In this document: positions 52,133 through 59,727 of the stretch, in pieces
How the letters are laid out: every line of letters begins with the position of its first letter
How positions within the stretch are numbered: position 1 is the first letter of the stretch
Assembly: GCF_003148885.1 (NCBI RefSeq)
Contig: NZ_QGHD01000004.1
Span: 1 to 64,000, forward strand
Source: Hallerella porci
Lineage (GTDB): Bacteria; Fibrobacterota; Fibrobacteria; Fibrobacterales; Fibrobacteraceae
Length of the DNA stretch: 64,000 bases
Direction: 5' to 3'
Translations under genes and position numbers: made by a program
Notes under the pieces: generated by a model
Seen by the model: only the letters and a program-made list of their open reading frames with translations
Databases searched by the model: none
Told to the model about the DNA's origin: nothing

Positions 52133-53332
52133 ATGAGTAAAAAAGAAATGAAAAAGCCAATACAAAACCACGAATTTCAATTCGGTGAAGTATTAAATAT
52201 TATTCAAACTCATCAAAAGAAAGCCGCTTCTGTTGTAAATGAACAGATGATTTTAACAGCATGGGCAGTGGGTGAATATGTTTCTAACAAGCTTAAAAAC
52301 AAGGCTTGGGGCAGCAAAGTTGTAACGGAACTTTCAGAATACATATGCACAAAGCAGCCTGACTTAAAAGGTTTTGGAAAGCGGCATATTTATAACATGG
52401 TAAAGTTCTACGATGAATATTCTTCGCCATCATTTTACGAAACAGTTTGCAGGTATCTGCCCAAAACAATGGCACAGAATCAGAGTGTTTTAATTGAAGA
52501 TAAATCAAATACAAGCAAAAATCAAATAATACAGCAACATGTTGAACAAATACAGCCAACTGAAATTGTGCAATCACTGATTGCACAATTAGGAAAAATT
52601 TTATCTCTTACAACCTTTACAAACCATTTAATTATTTTAACCAACTGCAAAACATACGAAGAACGTTTGTTTTATATCCTTTATGCGAATAAAGAGCGTT
52701 TATCCACAAGAGAACTACGCCGTTGCATAGAAAACCAAACCTATTCATCACTTCTTTCTGACAAGAAATCCCTTTCAAAAGGAATGCTTGAAGCATACCC
52801 CAATGCAAACTTTTTACTTAAAGACACATTGTTTGTAGACTTTTTGGGGTTGCCGCAAAAGCACAGCGAATCAAAACTTAAAAAAGGTTTGCTTGAACAC
52901 ATGAAAGAATTTATTCTTGAACTGGGTAAAGATTTTATCTTTATGGATCAGGAATATAATTTGCAAGTAGGTTCATCTACTTACAAGGCAGATTTACTTT
53001 TCTATCACAGAGGTTTGCAGGCTCTTGTTGCTGTCGAACTTAAAAAGACAAAATTTAATCCTAGAGATTTAGGTCAATTGGAATTTTATTTAGAAGCCCT
53101 TGACCGAGATGTAAAACGTTCAAATGAAAATCCATCTATTGGAATTTTATTGTGCCCAAGTGCAGATAAAGTTGTTGTTGAATATGCCATGAGCCGAAGT
53201 ATGTCTCCTACGATGATTGCCGAATACAAGCGCATTTTAATTCCACAGGAACAAATGCAGCGCATGTTGAATGAATTCTGCTCTTTCTATGAAAAAGAAG
53301 AAAAATCTACCCCAAGAAACTTAAACCCATGA
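52133..53332 (+). CDS. DUF1016 (YhcG) family PD-(D/E)XK nuclease-like protein, copy 1
   Basis: From the ATG with GGGAGG upstream the product has 399 residues. The N-terminal DUF1016_N domain, probably DNA-binding, contains ILTAWAVGEYVSNKL, GSKVVTELSEYI and FGKRHIYNMVKFYDEY. The C-terminal nuclease-like part has YKADLLFYHR and VAVELKKTKF, supplying the Asp and the E-x-K of a PD-(D/E)XK site, followed by GQLEFYLEALDRD and SIGILLC. Such genes are frequent inside type I restriction loci. It overlaps the next gene by four bases. The role may be an extra restriction or anti-plasmid activity; that is inference. Confidence 0.9.
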   Translation: MSKKEMKKPIQNHEFQFGEVLNIIQTHQKKAASVVNEQMILTAWAVGEYVSNKLKNKAWGSKVVTELSEYICTKQPDLKGFGKRHIYNMVKFYDEYSSPSFYETVCRYLPKTMAQNQSVLIEDKSNTSKNQIIQQHVEQIQPTEIVQSLIAQLGKILSLTTFTNHLIILTNCKTYEERLFYILYANKERLSTRELRRCIENQTYSSLLSDKKSLSKGMLEAYPNANFLLKDTLFVDFLGLPQKHSESKLKKGLLEHMKEFILELGKDFIFMDQEYNLQVGSSTYKADLLFYHRGLQALVAVELKKTKFNPRDLGQLEFYLEALDRDVKRSNENPSIGILLCPSADKVVVEYAMSRSMSPTMIAEYKRILIPQEQMQRMLNEFCSFYEKEEKSTPRNLNP

Positions 53333-53748
53333 CAGAAAACCAGAACACAGAATACAAGCTCATATTAACCGATAAATTTGAGCGCGCTGCTGTTTCTTTT
53401 TTGAACAGCAAAATGGGTGGTGTGCTTTATATTGGAATTGACGATGACGGAAAATTTAATATCCTTGCATATCTTTTTGCAGACCAAAACGGCACTGTAA
53501 ATGCAAATGGCGGAATAAATGGCTCTGTAAATGACACTAAAAACGGCACTGTAAATCTTTTAGAATCAGAACGCCTTGTTTTAGAAGAAATAAAAAGAAA
53601 TCCCCACGTTACAATGAATGAAATTGTTATTGTAACAGATATTTCCAGACGAACAGTTGCAAGGGCTTTAAAAACCTTGCAGGAAAAGCAAATTATTTGC
53701 CGAATTGGAGCCGATAAAAACGGACATTGGAAAATCATTAACGAATAA
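53329..53748 (+). pseudogene. AlbA_2 / winged-helix protein with a large internal deletion
   Basis: The 139-residue product has the start of an AlbA_2 (Schlafen-like, COG2865) domain: EYKLILTDKFERAAVSFLN and GGVLYIGIDDDGKF. It then jumps to KFNILAYLFADQNG, which in full-length members lies near residue 200, and next to an Asn/Thr-rich linker and a winged helix (ISRRTVARALKTLQEKQI ending NGHWKI) from the C-terminus. About 300 residues of the usual protein are missing, without a frameshift. It overlaps the DUF1016 gene (ATGA). It may be decayed or a small DNA-binding protein that retains its winged helix and could act as a regulator. Confidence 0.7.
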
Positions 53749-53771
53749 ACAAATTTATAACAGGACGCCTC

Positions 53772-53846
53772 ATGACCCACACCCAACTCAAAAACTCGAT
53801 TTTACAACTCGCCGTAAGCGGCCGATTTGAAGAATTTAGGAGATGA
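53772..53846 (+). pseudogene. Truncated hsdS start (24 codons), duplicate of the downstream hsdS
   Basis: ATG at 53772 opens MTHTQLKNSILQLAVSGR, identical to the first 18 residues of the hsdS at 54922, followed by FEEFRR and a stop that lies in the ribosome-site region of the next gene. The 63 bases 53762-53824 and 54912-54974 match at 59 positions, including the bases before the ATG. It is the remnant of a second hsdS copy displaced by the DUF1016 gene, or a sequence duplicated when that gene entered. Confidence 0.8.
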
Positions 53847-53847
53847 A

Positions 53848-54906
53848 ATGAGCGAAAACAAAAATGAACTAACAGAATTCGCACCGCTTGTAGAAGATAT
53901 TAAAAGCGTCATTTTTACAGGCAGGGATTTAGCCTATAACGCTACAAACCGTGCCATTGTGCTCACTTACTGGAATGTGGGCAAACGCATTGTTTTGCAG
54001 GAACAAAAAGGAAATGCCCGAGCAGAATACGGCACCGCTTTAATTGAGCTTTTAGCATCTGAACTTACTAAGGAATTTGGCCCAAGTTACTCAAAGCGAA
54101 ATTTGCAATATTTCCGCAAATTTTATTTAGCCTTTGAAGATGAGCAAATTGTGAACACATGTGTTCACAATTTAAATTGGTCGCACTTTAGAACTCTTTT
54201 ACGTATAACAGATGAAAATGCACGCCTCTGGTATTTAAAAGAAGCTTGTTCAGAAAACTGGAGCGTGCGTACATTGGATAGAAATATTTCAACACAATAT
54301 TACTACAGGCTTTTACAATCTCCAAAGAAAAATGAAGTCATAAATGAAATGCTTGCAAAAACCGCTCAAACAAAAAAACAGCCTTTGGAACTGATTAAAA
54401 ATCCTATCGTTGCAGAGTTTTTAGGATTTAAACTTGAAAGTTCTAGTATAGAAAGCGACTTAGAAAGTGCAATTCTTAATCATATCCGCGATTTTTTAAT
54501 GGAAATGGGCAAAGGTTTTGCATTTGTTGCCCGCCAGCAGCACATTGTAACCCAAACCGAAGATTATTACATTGACCTGGTTTTTTATAACATTGAACTT
54601 AAATGCTATGTGATAATCGATTTGAAAATGGGGAAAATCACTCATCAAGATGTAGGGCAAATTGATATGTATGTGCGTATGTATGATGACCTGAAGCGCA
54701 AAGAAGGTGACAATCCGACACTAGGAATTTTGCTTTGTTCAGAAACCGATGAAGACATAGCCCGCTATTCTGTGCTGCACGATAACGACCGCCTTTTTAT
54801 GTCAAAATATCTAACATTTTTGCCGACCAAAGAACAATTAAAAGCAGAAATAGAGCGTCAGAAAGAAATCTTTTATGCCCAACACCCGCAAAAGAATATG
54901 AACTAA
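53848..54906 (+). CDS. DUF1016 (YhcG) family PD-(D/E)XK nuclease-like protein, copy 2
   Basis: A 352-residue protein from the ATG at 53848 (AGGAG five bases upstream). The DUF1016_N part has IVLTYWNVGKRIVLQEQ, YGTALIELLASELT and YSKRNLQYFRKFYLAF. The nuclease-like part has YYIDLVFYNIELKCYV and IIDLKMGKITHQDVGQIDMY, i.e. Asp and D-x-K. It differs clearly from copy 1, so it is not a recent duplication. It begins right behind the hsdS fragment and ends 15 bases before the complete hsdS start, so it is bracketed by the 63-bp hsdS duplication. Recruitment into the locus by recombination is likely. Confidence 0.9.
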   Translation: MSENKNELTEFAPLVEDIKSVIFTGRDLAYNATNRAIVLTYWNVGKRIVLQEQKGNARAEYGTALIELLASELTKEFGPSYSKRNLQYFRKFYLAFEDEQIVNTCVHNLNWSHFRTLLRITDENARLWYLKEACSENWSVRTLDRNISTQYYYRLLQSPKKNEVINEMLAKTAQTKKQPLELIKNPIVAEFLGFKLESSSIESDLESAILNHIRDFLMEMGKGFAFVARQQHIVTQTEDYYIDLVFYNIELKCYVIIDLKMGKITHQDVGQIDMYVRMYDDLKRKEGDNPTLGILLCSETDEDIARYSVLHDNDRLFMSKYLTFLPTKEQLKAEIERQKEIFYAQHPQKNMN

Positions 54907-54921
54907 TTTCAAGGACGCCCC

Positions 54922-55674
54922 ATGACCCACACCCAACTCAAGAACTCAATTTTACAACTTGCCGTAAGCGGCCGCCTAGTAAACCAAATCGCAAGCGAAG
55001 GAAACGCAAACGACTTGCTTACCCAAATCCAAAAAGAAAAACAAAAACTCATCGCCCAAGGCAAAATCAAAAAAAGCAAAACTCAAAGCAGCATCTACAA
55101 AAAAGAAGGCCGCTGGTTCGAAAAATCCGGCAAAGAAGAAAAAGACATTACCGACGAACTCCCCTTTGAAATCCCCGGAAACTGGACATGGGCAAGACTC
55201 GGGGAAATTGGAGAATTTACTGGCGGAAAAACTCCAAGTTCAGAGAGTTTAAGAGCAGAAGGAAATATTCCTTACTATAAAGTTTCTGATATGAATAGAA
55301 TTGAAAATCAAAAGTTTATGATAAAAACAGAGGCATATTTAGATTCTTCTTATACTGGCAAATTGTTCAAAAAGAATACTATTATTTTCCCCAAAAATGG
55401 CGGTGCGGTTTTTACAAATAAAAAACGAATTTTAACAACGGACTCATTGATAGATTTAAATACAGGAGCCTTTTCTTTTTCAAATCAATTGGATTTAGAA
55501 TTTGTTTATCTAATGTTTCAAACAATTGATTTTAGAAAACATTACAAAGGTACAGCTTTACCAACGGTAGATACTGAAGAAGTCAAAAATATATTGTGGG
55601 GAATCCCCCCGCTAGCGGAGCAAAAGCGCATCGTCCAAAAAATTGAGGAACTCTTTAATACAATTAACAGTTGA
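54922..55674 (+). CDS. hsdS: Type I restriction-modification system, S subunit, half-length
   Basis: The specificity subunit, 250 residues with only one target recognition domain. The start MTHTQLKNSILQLAVSGRLV and the coiled-coil-like LLTQIQKEKQKLIAQGKI are typical of the N-terminus. Recognition-domain residues follow from about 88 (PGNWTWARLGEIGEF, then IPYYKVSDM). The conserved region LAEQKRIVQKIEELF near 228-242 is followed at once by INS and stop. Full HsdS proteins have about 400-450 residues and a second domain. Half subunits may work as dimers on symmetrical sites. The stop codon lies in an AATTAACARTTGA repeat also found at 56650, so truncation by that repeat is likely. Confidence 0.9.
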   Translation: MTHTQLKNSILQLAVSGRLVNQIASEGNANDLLTQIQKEKQKLIAQGKIKKSKTQSSIYKKEGRWFEKSGKEEKDITDELPFEIPGNWTWARLGEIGEFTGGKTPSSESLRAEGNIPYYKVSDMNRIENQKFMIKTEAYLDSSYTGKLFKKNTIIFPKNGGAVFTNKKRILTTDSLIDLNTGAFSFSNQLDLEFVYLMFQTIDFRKHYKGTALPTVDTEEVKNILWGIPPLAEQKRIVQKIEELFNTINS

Positions 55675-55694
55675 TAATTCACCGTTGATAATGG

Positions 55695-55743
55695 AGAGCT
55701 TCAGATTTCTAAGATCAAAGCTCTCCGCTCTAAGTTCTTAAAA
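55695..55743. repeat. 49-bp intergenic element, copy B
   Basis: Matches 6326-6374 at 42 of 49 positions (shared core ATTTCTAAG, then CTCTAAGTTCT). Like copy A it lies next to a 41-bp tandem array, here on its upstream side. Confidence 0.65.
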
Positions 55744-55838
55744 CCTTGTGCATAATTCGCCGAAGGCGGAGCACGGCTATGCCGTGCGCGCTCATTACTC
55801 ATAAAAAATGTCATTTCCAGAAACTGGAAGACAAATTT

Positions 55839-56301
55839 CTCCTCTAATTTCTTGCGGACTTATTTCCCCTGGGAAATTTCTTCTCTAATTTCTTGCGGAA
55901 TTATTTCCTCCGGGAAATGTCTTCTCTAATTTCTTGCGGAATTATTTCCCCCGCGAAATGTCTTCTCTAATTTCTTGCGGAATTATTTCCCCCGGGAAAT
56001 GTCTTCTCTAATTTCTTGCGGAATTATTTCCCCCGCGAAATGTCTTCTCTAATTTCTTGCGGAATTATTTCCTCCGGGAAATTTCTTCTCTAATTTCTTG
56101 CGGAATTATTTCCCCTGGGAAATGTCTTCTCTAATTTCTTGCGGAATTATTTCCTCCGGGAAATTTCTTCTCTAATTTCTTGCGGAATTATTTCCCCTGG
56201 GAAATGTCTTCTCTAATTTCTTGCGGAATTATTTCCTCCGGGAAATGTCTTCTCTAATTTCTTGCGGAATTATTTCCCCCGGGAAATTTCTCCTCTAATT
56301 T
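55839..56301. repeat. Tandem array, 41-bp period, 11 units plus a partial
   Basis: Units begin at 55839, 55880, 55921 and so on, every 41 bases to 56249, with a 12-base partial unit at 56290. The unit is CTTCTCTAATTTCTTGCGG followed by a palindromic ATTTCCCCCGGGAAAT-like centre. Variation is concentrated in that centre (CCTGGG, CTCCGGG, CCCCGCG). There are no spacers, so it is not a CRISPR array. Confidence 0.93.
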
Positions 56302-56439
56302 AATCGTGTAACTTATAGGTTACAATATAGACTTGAATACAAATTTTTACAAATATTTTGTAGTAAAATAAAAAGTTGCAGTTTATATTCATTACCACTT
56401 TCGCATGGGGCGAAAGTTTCAAATACTCATGGAGGCTTT

Positions 56440-56655
56440 ATGGCTCAAATTGAATCATTCAAAGTATCAGGGATTAACAATTCCGCTCACTTTATTTTTA
56501 TGAAAGAAATTGCAACGCGTGCTCTTGCCGACGAAGCAGTTTCAAAAAATTGTGCAGCGCAAGTTTCTGCCTTTGACTCTGCTTTAAAAGCAGAAGATGA
56601 ATGTTATTCTATTTCGCGTAAAAGTCTTGCAACCGATAAAATTTTATTCAATTAA
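56440..56655 (+). pseudogene. Truncated DUF6261-like protein
   Basis: The 71-residue product MAQIESFKVSGINNSAHFIF ... EDECYSISRKSLATDKI resembles the N-terminal third of DUF6261-type helical proteins (about 200 residues or more) known from Bacteroidetes-like genomes. It ends ILFN and stop exactly where an AATTAACAATTGA repeat begins. The ribosome site GGAGG is good, so the fragment may be expressed. The family assignment is moderate; no downstream continuation was found. Confidence 0.5.
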
Positions 56656-57072
56656 CAATTGACAATTGATAATGAACAATTATAGGGGATTTGAATTGAA
56701 AAACGATAATGTGATTGTTGAAAAAAGTGAAAATTTTGCAGTGCGAATTGTTCGATTATATCAATTTTTATGCGATGAAAAAAAAGAGTTTATTCTTTCA
56801 AAGCAACTGCTTCGCTGTGGCACAAGTATTGGTGCAAATATTCACGAAGCAACTCATGGCGAAAGCAAACTGGACTTTATTCATAAATTAAGCATTGCGT
56901 TAAAAGAAGCAAATGAAACATCTTACTGGCTTAGACTTTTATACAAAACCCAATACTTAACGCAAACACAATTCAAAAGTATCAACACAGACTGCAAAGA
57001 ATTCCTAAAACTTTTAACATCAATTATCAAAACGGCTAAGAAAAATCTTGATAATTGACAATTTTATAGCAA
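56649..57072. repeat. AATTGACAATT repeats flanking the four-helix-bundle gene
   Basis: On the left, CAATTAACAATTGACAATTG and following bases (56649-56685) contain the start codon of the gene at 56672. On the right, CTTGATAATTGACAATTTTA (57047-57066) contains its stop codon. A related sequence, CAATTAACAGTTGATAATTC, begins at 55661 at the hsdS stop. The flanks suggest a mobile or recombining unit. Confidence 0.55.
56672..57058 (+). CDS. Four helix bundle protein (23S rRNA intervening sequence family)
   Basis: A 128-residue helical protein starting MNNYRGFELKNDNVIVEKS, with FAVRIVRLYQFL, LRCGTSIGANIHEATHGESK near 50-70 and FIHKLSIALKEANETSYWL. These are the hallmarks of the family first found inside intervening sequences of 23S rRNA genes (TIGR02436), which form pentameric helical bundles. 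Here the gene is free-standing, and its start and stop codons lie within flanking AATTGACAATT repeats. The activity of the family is not established. It follows the truncated DUF6261-like gene and precedes two terminators. Confidence 0.88.
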   Translation: MNNYRGFELKNDNVIVEKSENFAVRIVRLYQFLCDEKKEFILSKQLLRCGTSIGANIHEATHGESKLDFIHKLSIALKEANETSYWLRLLYKTQYLTQTQFKSINTDCKEFLKLLTSIIKTAKKNLDN

Positions 57073-57260
57073 GCATATTTTTGCAACTCTCATCTTGCAA
57101 ATAATTGTGCATTGTTAATTTTTAATTATGCATTGGCTTACGCTTTTATAAATACGCAAATTGCGCAATTTAAACAAAATGTGGTGAACAAAAGGAAATC
57201 GAAAACGGAATCCCCCGCCGAAATTTCTCCCCTGGAATAAACTCCAACACTAAACGCAGA

Positions 57261-57286
57261 AAGCCGCCCGAAAGGGCGGCTTTCTT
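57261..57286 (+). terminator. Terminator hairpin 1 between the four-helix gene and tex
   Basis: AAAGCCGCCC and GGGCGGCTTT (57260-57283) pair around GAAA, followed by a CTTTCT stretch on the plus strand. It lies about 200 bases after the four-helix-bundle gene and is likely used by plus-strand transcripts. Confidence 0.7.
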
Positions 57287-57299
57287 TCTACTTCTCCTA

Positions 57300-57326
57300 A
57301 AAAAGCCGCTCAATGAGCGGCTTTTT
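57300..57326 (-). terminator. Terminator of tex
   Basis: AAAGCCGCTC and GAGCGGCTTT (57302-57322) pair with a short loop. Both sides have A/T runs; on the minus strand TTTTTT follows. It is three bases after the tex stop at 57329. Confidence 0.85.
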
Positions 57327-57328
57327 TC

Positions 57329-59674
57329 TTAAAGTCCTTTCTTGAATTTTTTAATCATCGAAGAAAGTTTGTTTTGCGGTTGGGCGCTCTTCGCTTGGTT
57401 TGCGTTTCCGCCACCGAGGCGCGCCTTCAAATCGGCGATGGTTGCATGCGGGCGAATGCCTTCGTGACGCTGCGGGCGACCGCCGCGAGAATTGCCGCGC
57501 GGAGCGCGTCCGGCACCGGCAACACCGTCGGTCTGTTCTTGCTTCATCGAAAGGCTAATGCGCTTTTGTCCTGCATCGACACCGAGCACGCGGACTTTCA
57601 CCACATCGCCCACGGTCAGAACCGTTTTTGCGTCTTCTACGAATTTGTCGCTGATTTCCGAAACGTGCACCAAACCATCTTGGTGAACGCCGATATCGAC
57701 AAATGCACCGAAGTTGGCGACGTTCGTCACCACGCCTTCCATCCAGCTTCCGGTGACGAGGTCGTTGATGTCCTTAATGCTGTCGTTGAATTTCGCATAG
57801 CGGAATTCTTTACGCGGGTCACGGCTCGGCTTTTCCAATTCGGCGAAGATATCTTCCAATGTGTGCTGTCCCACCGTATCCGAGAGGAATTCTTCTGGCG
57901 AAAGCGTCTTGATGGCGCTTGCGTTTCCCACGAGATCCTTGACAGGGACGCCGGCCTTGGCTGCCATCTTTTCGACGAGTTCATAGTTTTCGGGGTGAAC
58001 TGCGCTGCAATCGAGCGGATTTTCTGCACCCGGAATGCGGAGGAAGCCTGCGGATTGTTCGAATGCCTTCGGGCCAAAGCCTTTGACCTTCAGAACTTCT
58101 TGACGCGATTTGAATGCGCCATTTTCTTCGCGGTACTTCACCACGTTTTCGGCGAGGGTCGAAGAGACGCCTGCGACATGAGTCAAAAGCGGAGCACTTG
58201 CGCTGTTGAGATCGACGCCGACCATGTTCACGCAGCTTTCGACGACTTCGTCCAAACGCTTTTTGAGTTCGCGCTGATTCACATCGTGCTGATATTGTCC
58301 AACGCCAATCGACTGCGGATCGACTTTTACTAATTCGGCGAGCGGGTCTTGTAAACGGCGACCGATAGAAATCGCACCGCGCGTTGTCACATCTTCGTTC
58401 GGGAATTCTTGAATCGCGAGCGGACTTGCGGAATAGACCGAAGCGCCTGCTTCCGAGACGATGACGCGAGCCGGCTTTTTGCCTTTGAATTTATGCGCAA
58501 TGTCTGCGACGAAGGCATCGGTTTCGCGGCTAGCGGTGCCGTTTCCGATGGCGATTAAATCGATGTCGTATTTTTCGACGAGTGCGGCAATGTAATCGCC
58601 CGATTCCGCGACGCGCTTTTGCGGTTCATGCGGGAAGATGACACCGTGATCGATGAACTTTCCATTCTTATCGAGAACGGCGACTTTACAACCGGTGCGG
58701 AAGCCCGGATCGAGAGCGAGAACTGCCTTGTGACCAGCCGGAGGCGCAAGCAAAACATCTTGCAAATTCTTGCTGAACACTTTGAAAGCTTCTTCTTCGG
58801 CTCTGTCTTTGAGAATCAAACGCACTTCGCTTTCGAGGCTCGTCTTAAGCAAACGATCCCAAGCGTCTTTGCACATTTCTTCCAAATACGGTTTCCAAAT
58901 GCTATCGCGGACGATGACTTGATTCTGCAAATACGAAACAAATTCTTCGTCGGGCATTTCGATTCCCAAGCGGAGAACTTTTTCTTTTTCGCCGCGGCGA
59001 AGGGCGAGCATCCGGTGGCTCGGAATTTTCGAAACCGGTTCCGAGAAGTCGTAGTAATTTTTGAATTTCGTTTCTTGCTTTTCAAATTCTTTGCGAACTT
59101 TCGAAGTCATCAAACCTTGCTTTTCAATTTTTGCGCGCAAGTATTGACGGAACGCTGCGTTATCCGCAATTTCTTCGGCGAGGATATCGCAAGCGCCATT
59201 GATTGCAGCCTTCGGATCGCCGATGCCGTTTTCTTCGGAAAGATAAATGCGTCCGATTTCTTCGGCGGTGTTCGTCGTTTCTTCTTGCGCCATGATGATG
59301 CGGGCGAGAGGTTCTAAGCCGCATTCTTTTGCAATCGTTGCACGCGTCCGTTTTTTCGGCTTATACGGTGCGTAAAGGTCTTCGAGAAGAGTTTTGTCTT
59401 TGCAAGATTCGATTTGCGATTTCAATTCGGGAGTGAGTTTTCCCTGTTCTTCGATGCTCTTCAAAATCGTCGTCTTGCGTTCTTCAATTTCTTGCAAATA
59501 TTCGCGGCGGTGCTGAATATCGCGAAGTTCAATTTCATTTAATGTTCCGGTTTGGTCTTTGCGGTAGCGTGCGATGAACGGAATCGTTCCGCCCTGATCC
59601 ATCAGTTCCAGAGCTTTGGCGACGCGCCATTCTTCCAATTTCAATTCTTCCGAAATCACTTGCGAAAAATTCAT
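57329..59674 (-). CDS. tex: Tex family S1 RNA-binding protein
   Basis: A 781-residue conserved nucleic-acid-binding protein associated with transcription. It has an N-terminal helical region (WRVAKALELMDQGGTIPFIARYRK), a YqgF/RuvC-like domain starting at LALDPGFRTGCKVAVLD near 325, helix-hairpin-helix motifs (NVVKYREENGAFKSRQEVLK), and an S1 domain near 640-715 (GVVTNVANFGAFVDIGVHQD). The tail is Gly/Arg- and Lys-rich. GAGGA precedes the ATG. It may be transcribed with the transporter gene 53 bases upstream and ends at a hairpin. All of the family's domains are present. Confidence 0.96.
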   Translation of the reverse strand: MNFSQVISEELKLEEWRVAKALELMDQGGTIPFIARYRKDQTGTLNEIELRDIQHRREYLQEIEERKTTILKSIEEQGKLTPELKSQIESCKDKTLLEDLYAPYKPKKRTRATIAKECGLEPLARIIMAQEETTNTAEEIGRIYLSEENGIGDPKAAINGACDILAEEIADNAAFRQYLRAKIEKQGLMTSKVRKEFEKQETKFKNYYDFSEPVSKIPSHRMLALRRGEKEKVLRLGIEMPDEEFVSYLQNQVIVRDSIWKPYLEEMCKDAWDRLLKTSLESEVRLILKDRAEEEAFKVFSKNLQDVLLAPPAGHKAVLALDPGFRTGCKVAVLDKNGKFIDHGVIFPHEPQKRVAESGDYIAALVEKYDIDLIAIGNGTASRETDAFVADIAHKFKGKKPARVIVSEAGASVYSASPLAIQEFPNEDVTTRGAISIGRRLQDPLAELVKVDPQSIGVGQYQHDVNQRELKKRLDEVVESCVNMVGVDLNSASAPLLTHVAGVSSTLAENVVKYREENGAFKSRQEVLKVKGFGPKAFEQSAGFLRIPGAENPLDCSAVHPENYELVEKMAAKAGVPVKDLVGNASAIKTLSPEEFLSDTVGQHTLEDIFAELEKPSRDPRKEFRYAKFNDSIKDINDLVTGSWMEGVVTNVANFGAFVDIGVHQDGLVHVSEISDKFVEDAKTVLTVGDVVKVRVLGVDAGQKRISLSMKQEQTDGVAGAGRAPRGNSRGGRPQRHEGIRPHATIADLKARLGGGNANQAKSAQPQNKLSSMIKKFKKGL

Positions 59675-59727
59675 AGATTCTTTTCCTCAATAATTAGGTA
59701 CTAGGACAATTTAAAAATCTTTCCCAC

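Larger units (their letters stand above)
55675..56439. other. Non-coding region after hsdS
   Basis: 765 bases with no gene. They hold the AT-rich repeat at the hsdS stop, the 49-bp element (55695-55743), the 41-bp array (55839-56301) and then AT-rich DNA with a palindrome-rich leader for the gene at 56440, including a hairpin ACTTTCGC/GCGAAAGT at 56397-56417. Confidence 0.7.

Noticed and set aside
55839-56301. CRISPR array
   Set aside because: The units are directly adjacent at 41-bp period with no unique spacers, and no cas gene is in the window.
46722-57060. Prophage or integrative element carrying the type I locus
   Set aside because: No integrase, attachment-site repeat, tRNA or structural phage gene was found, so only an accessory island can be stated.
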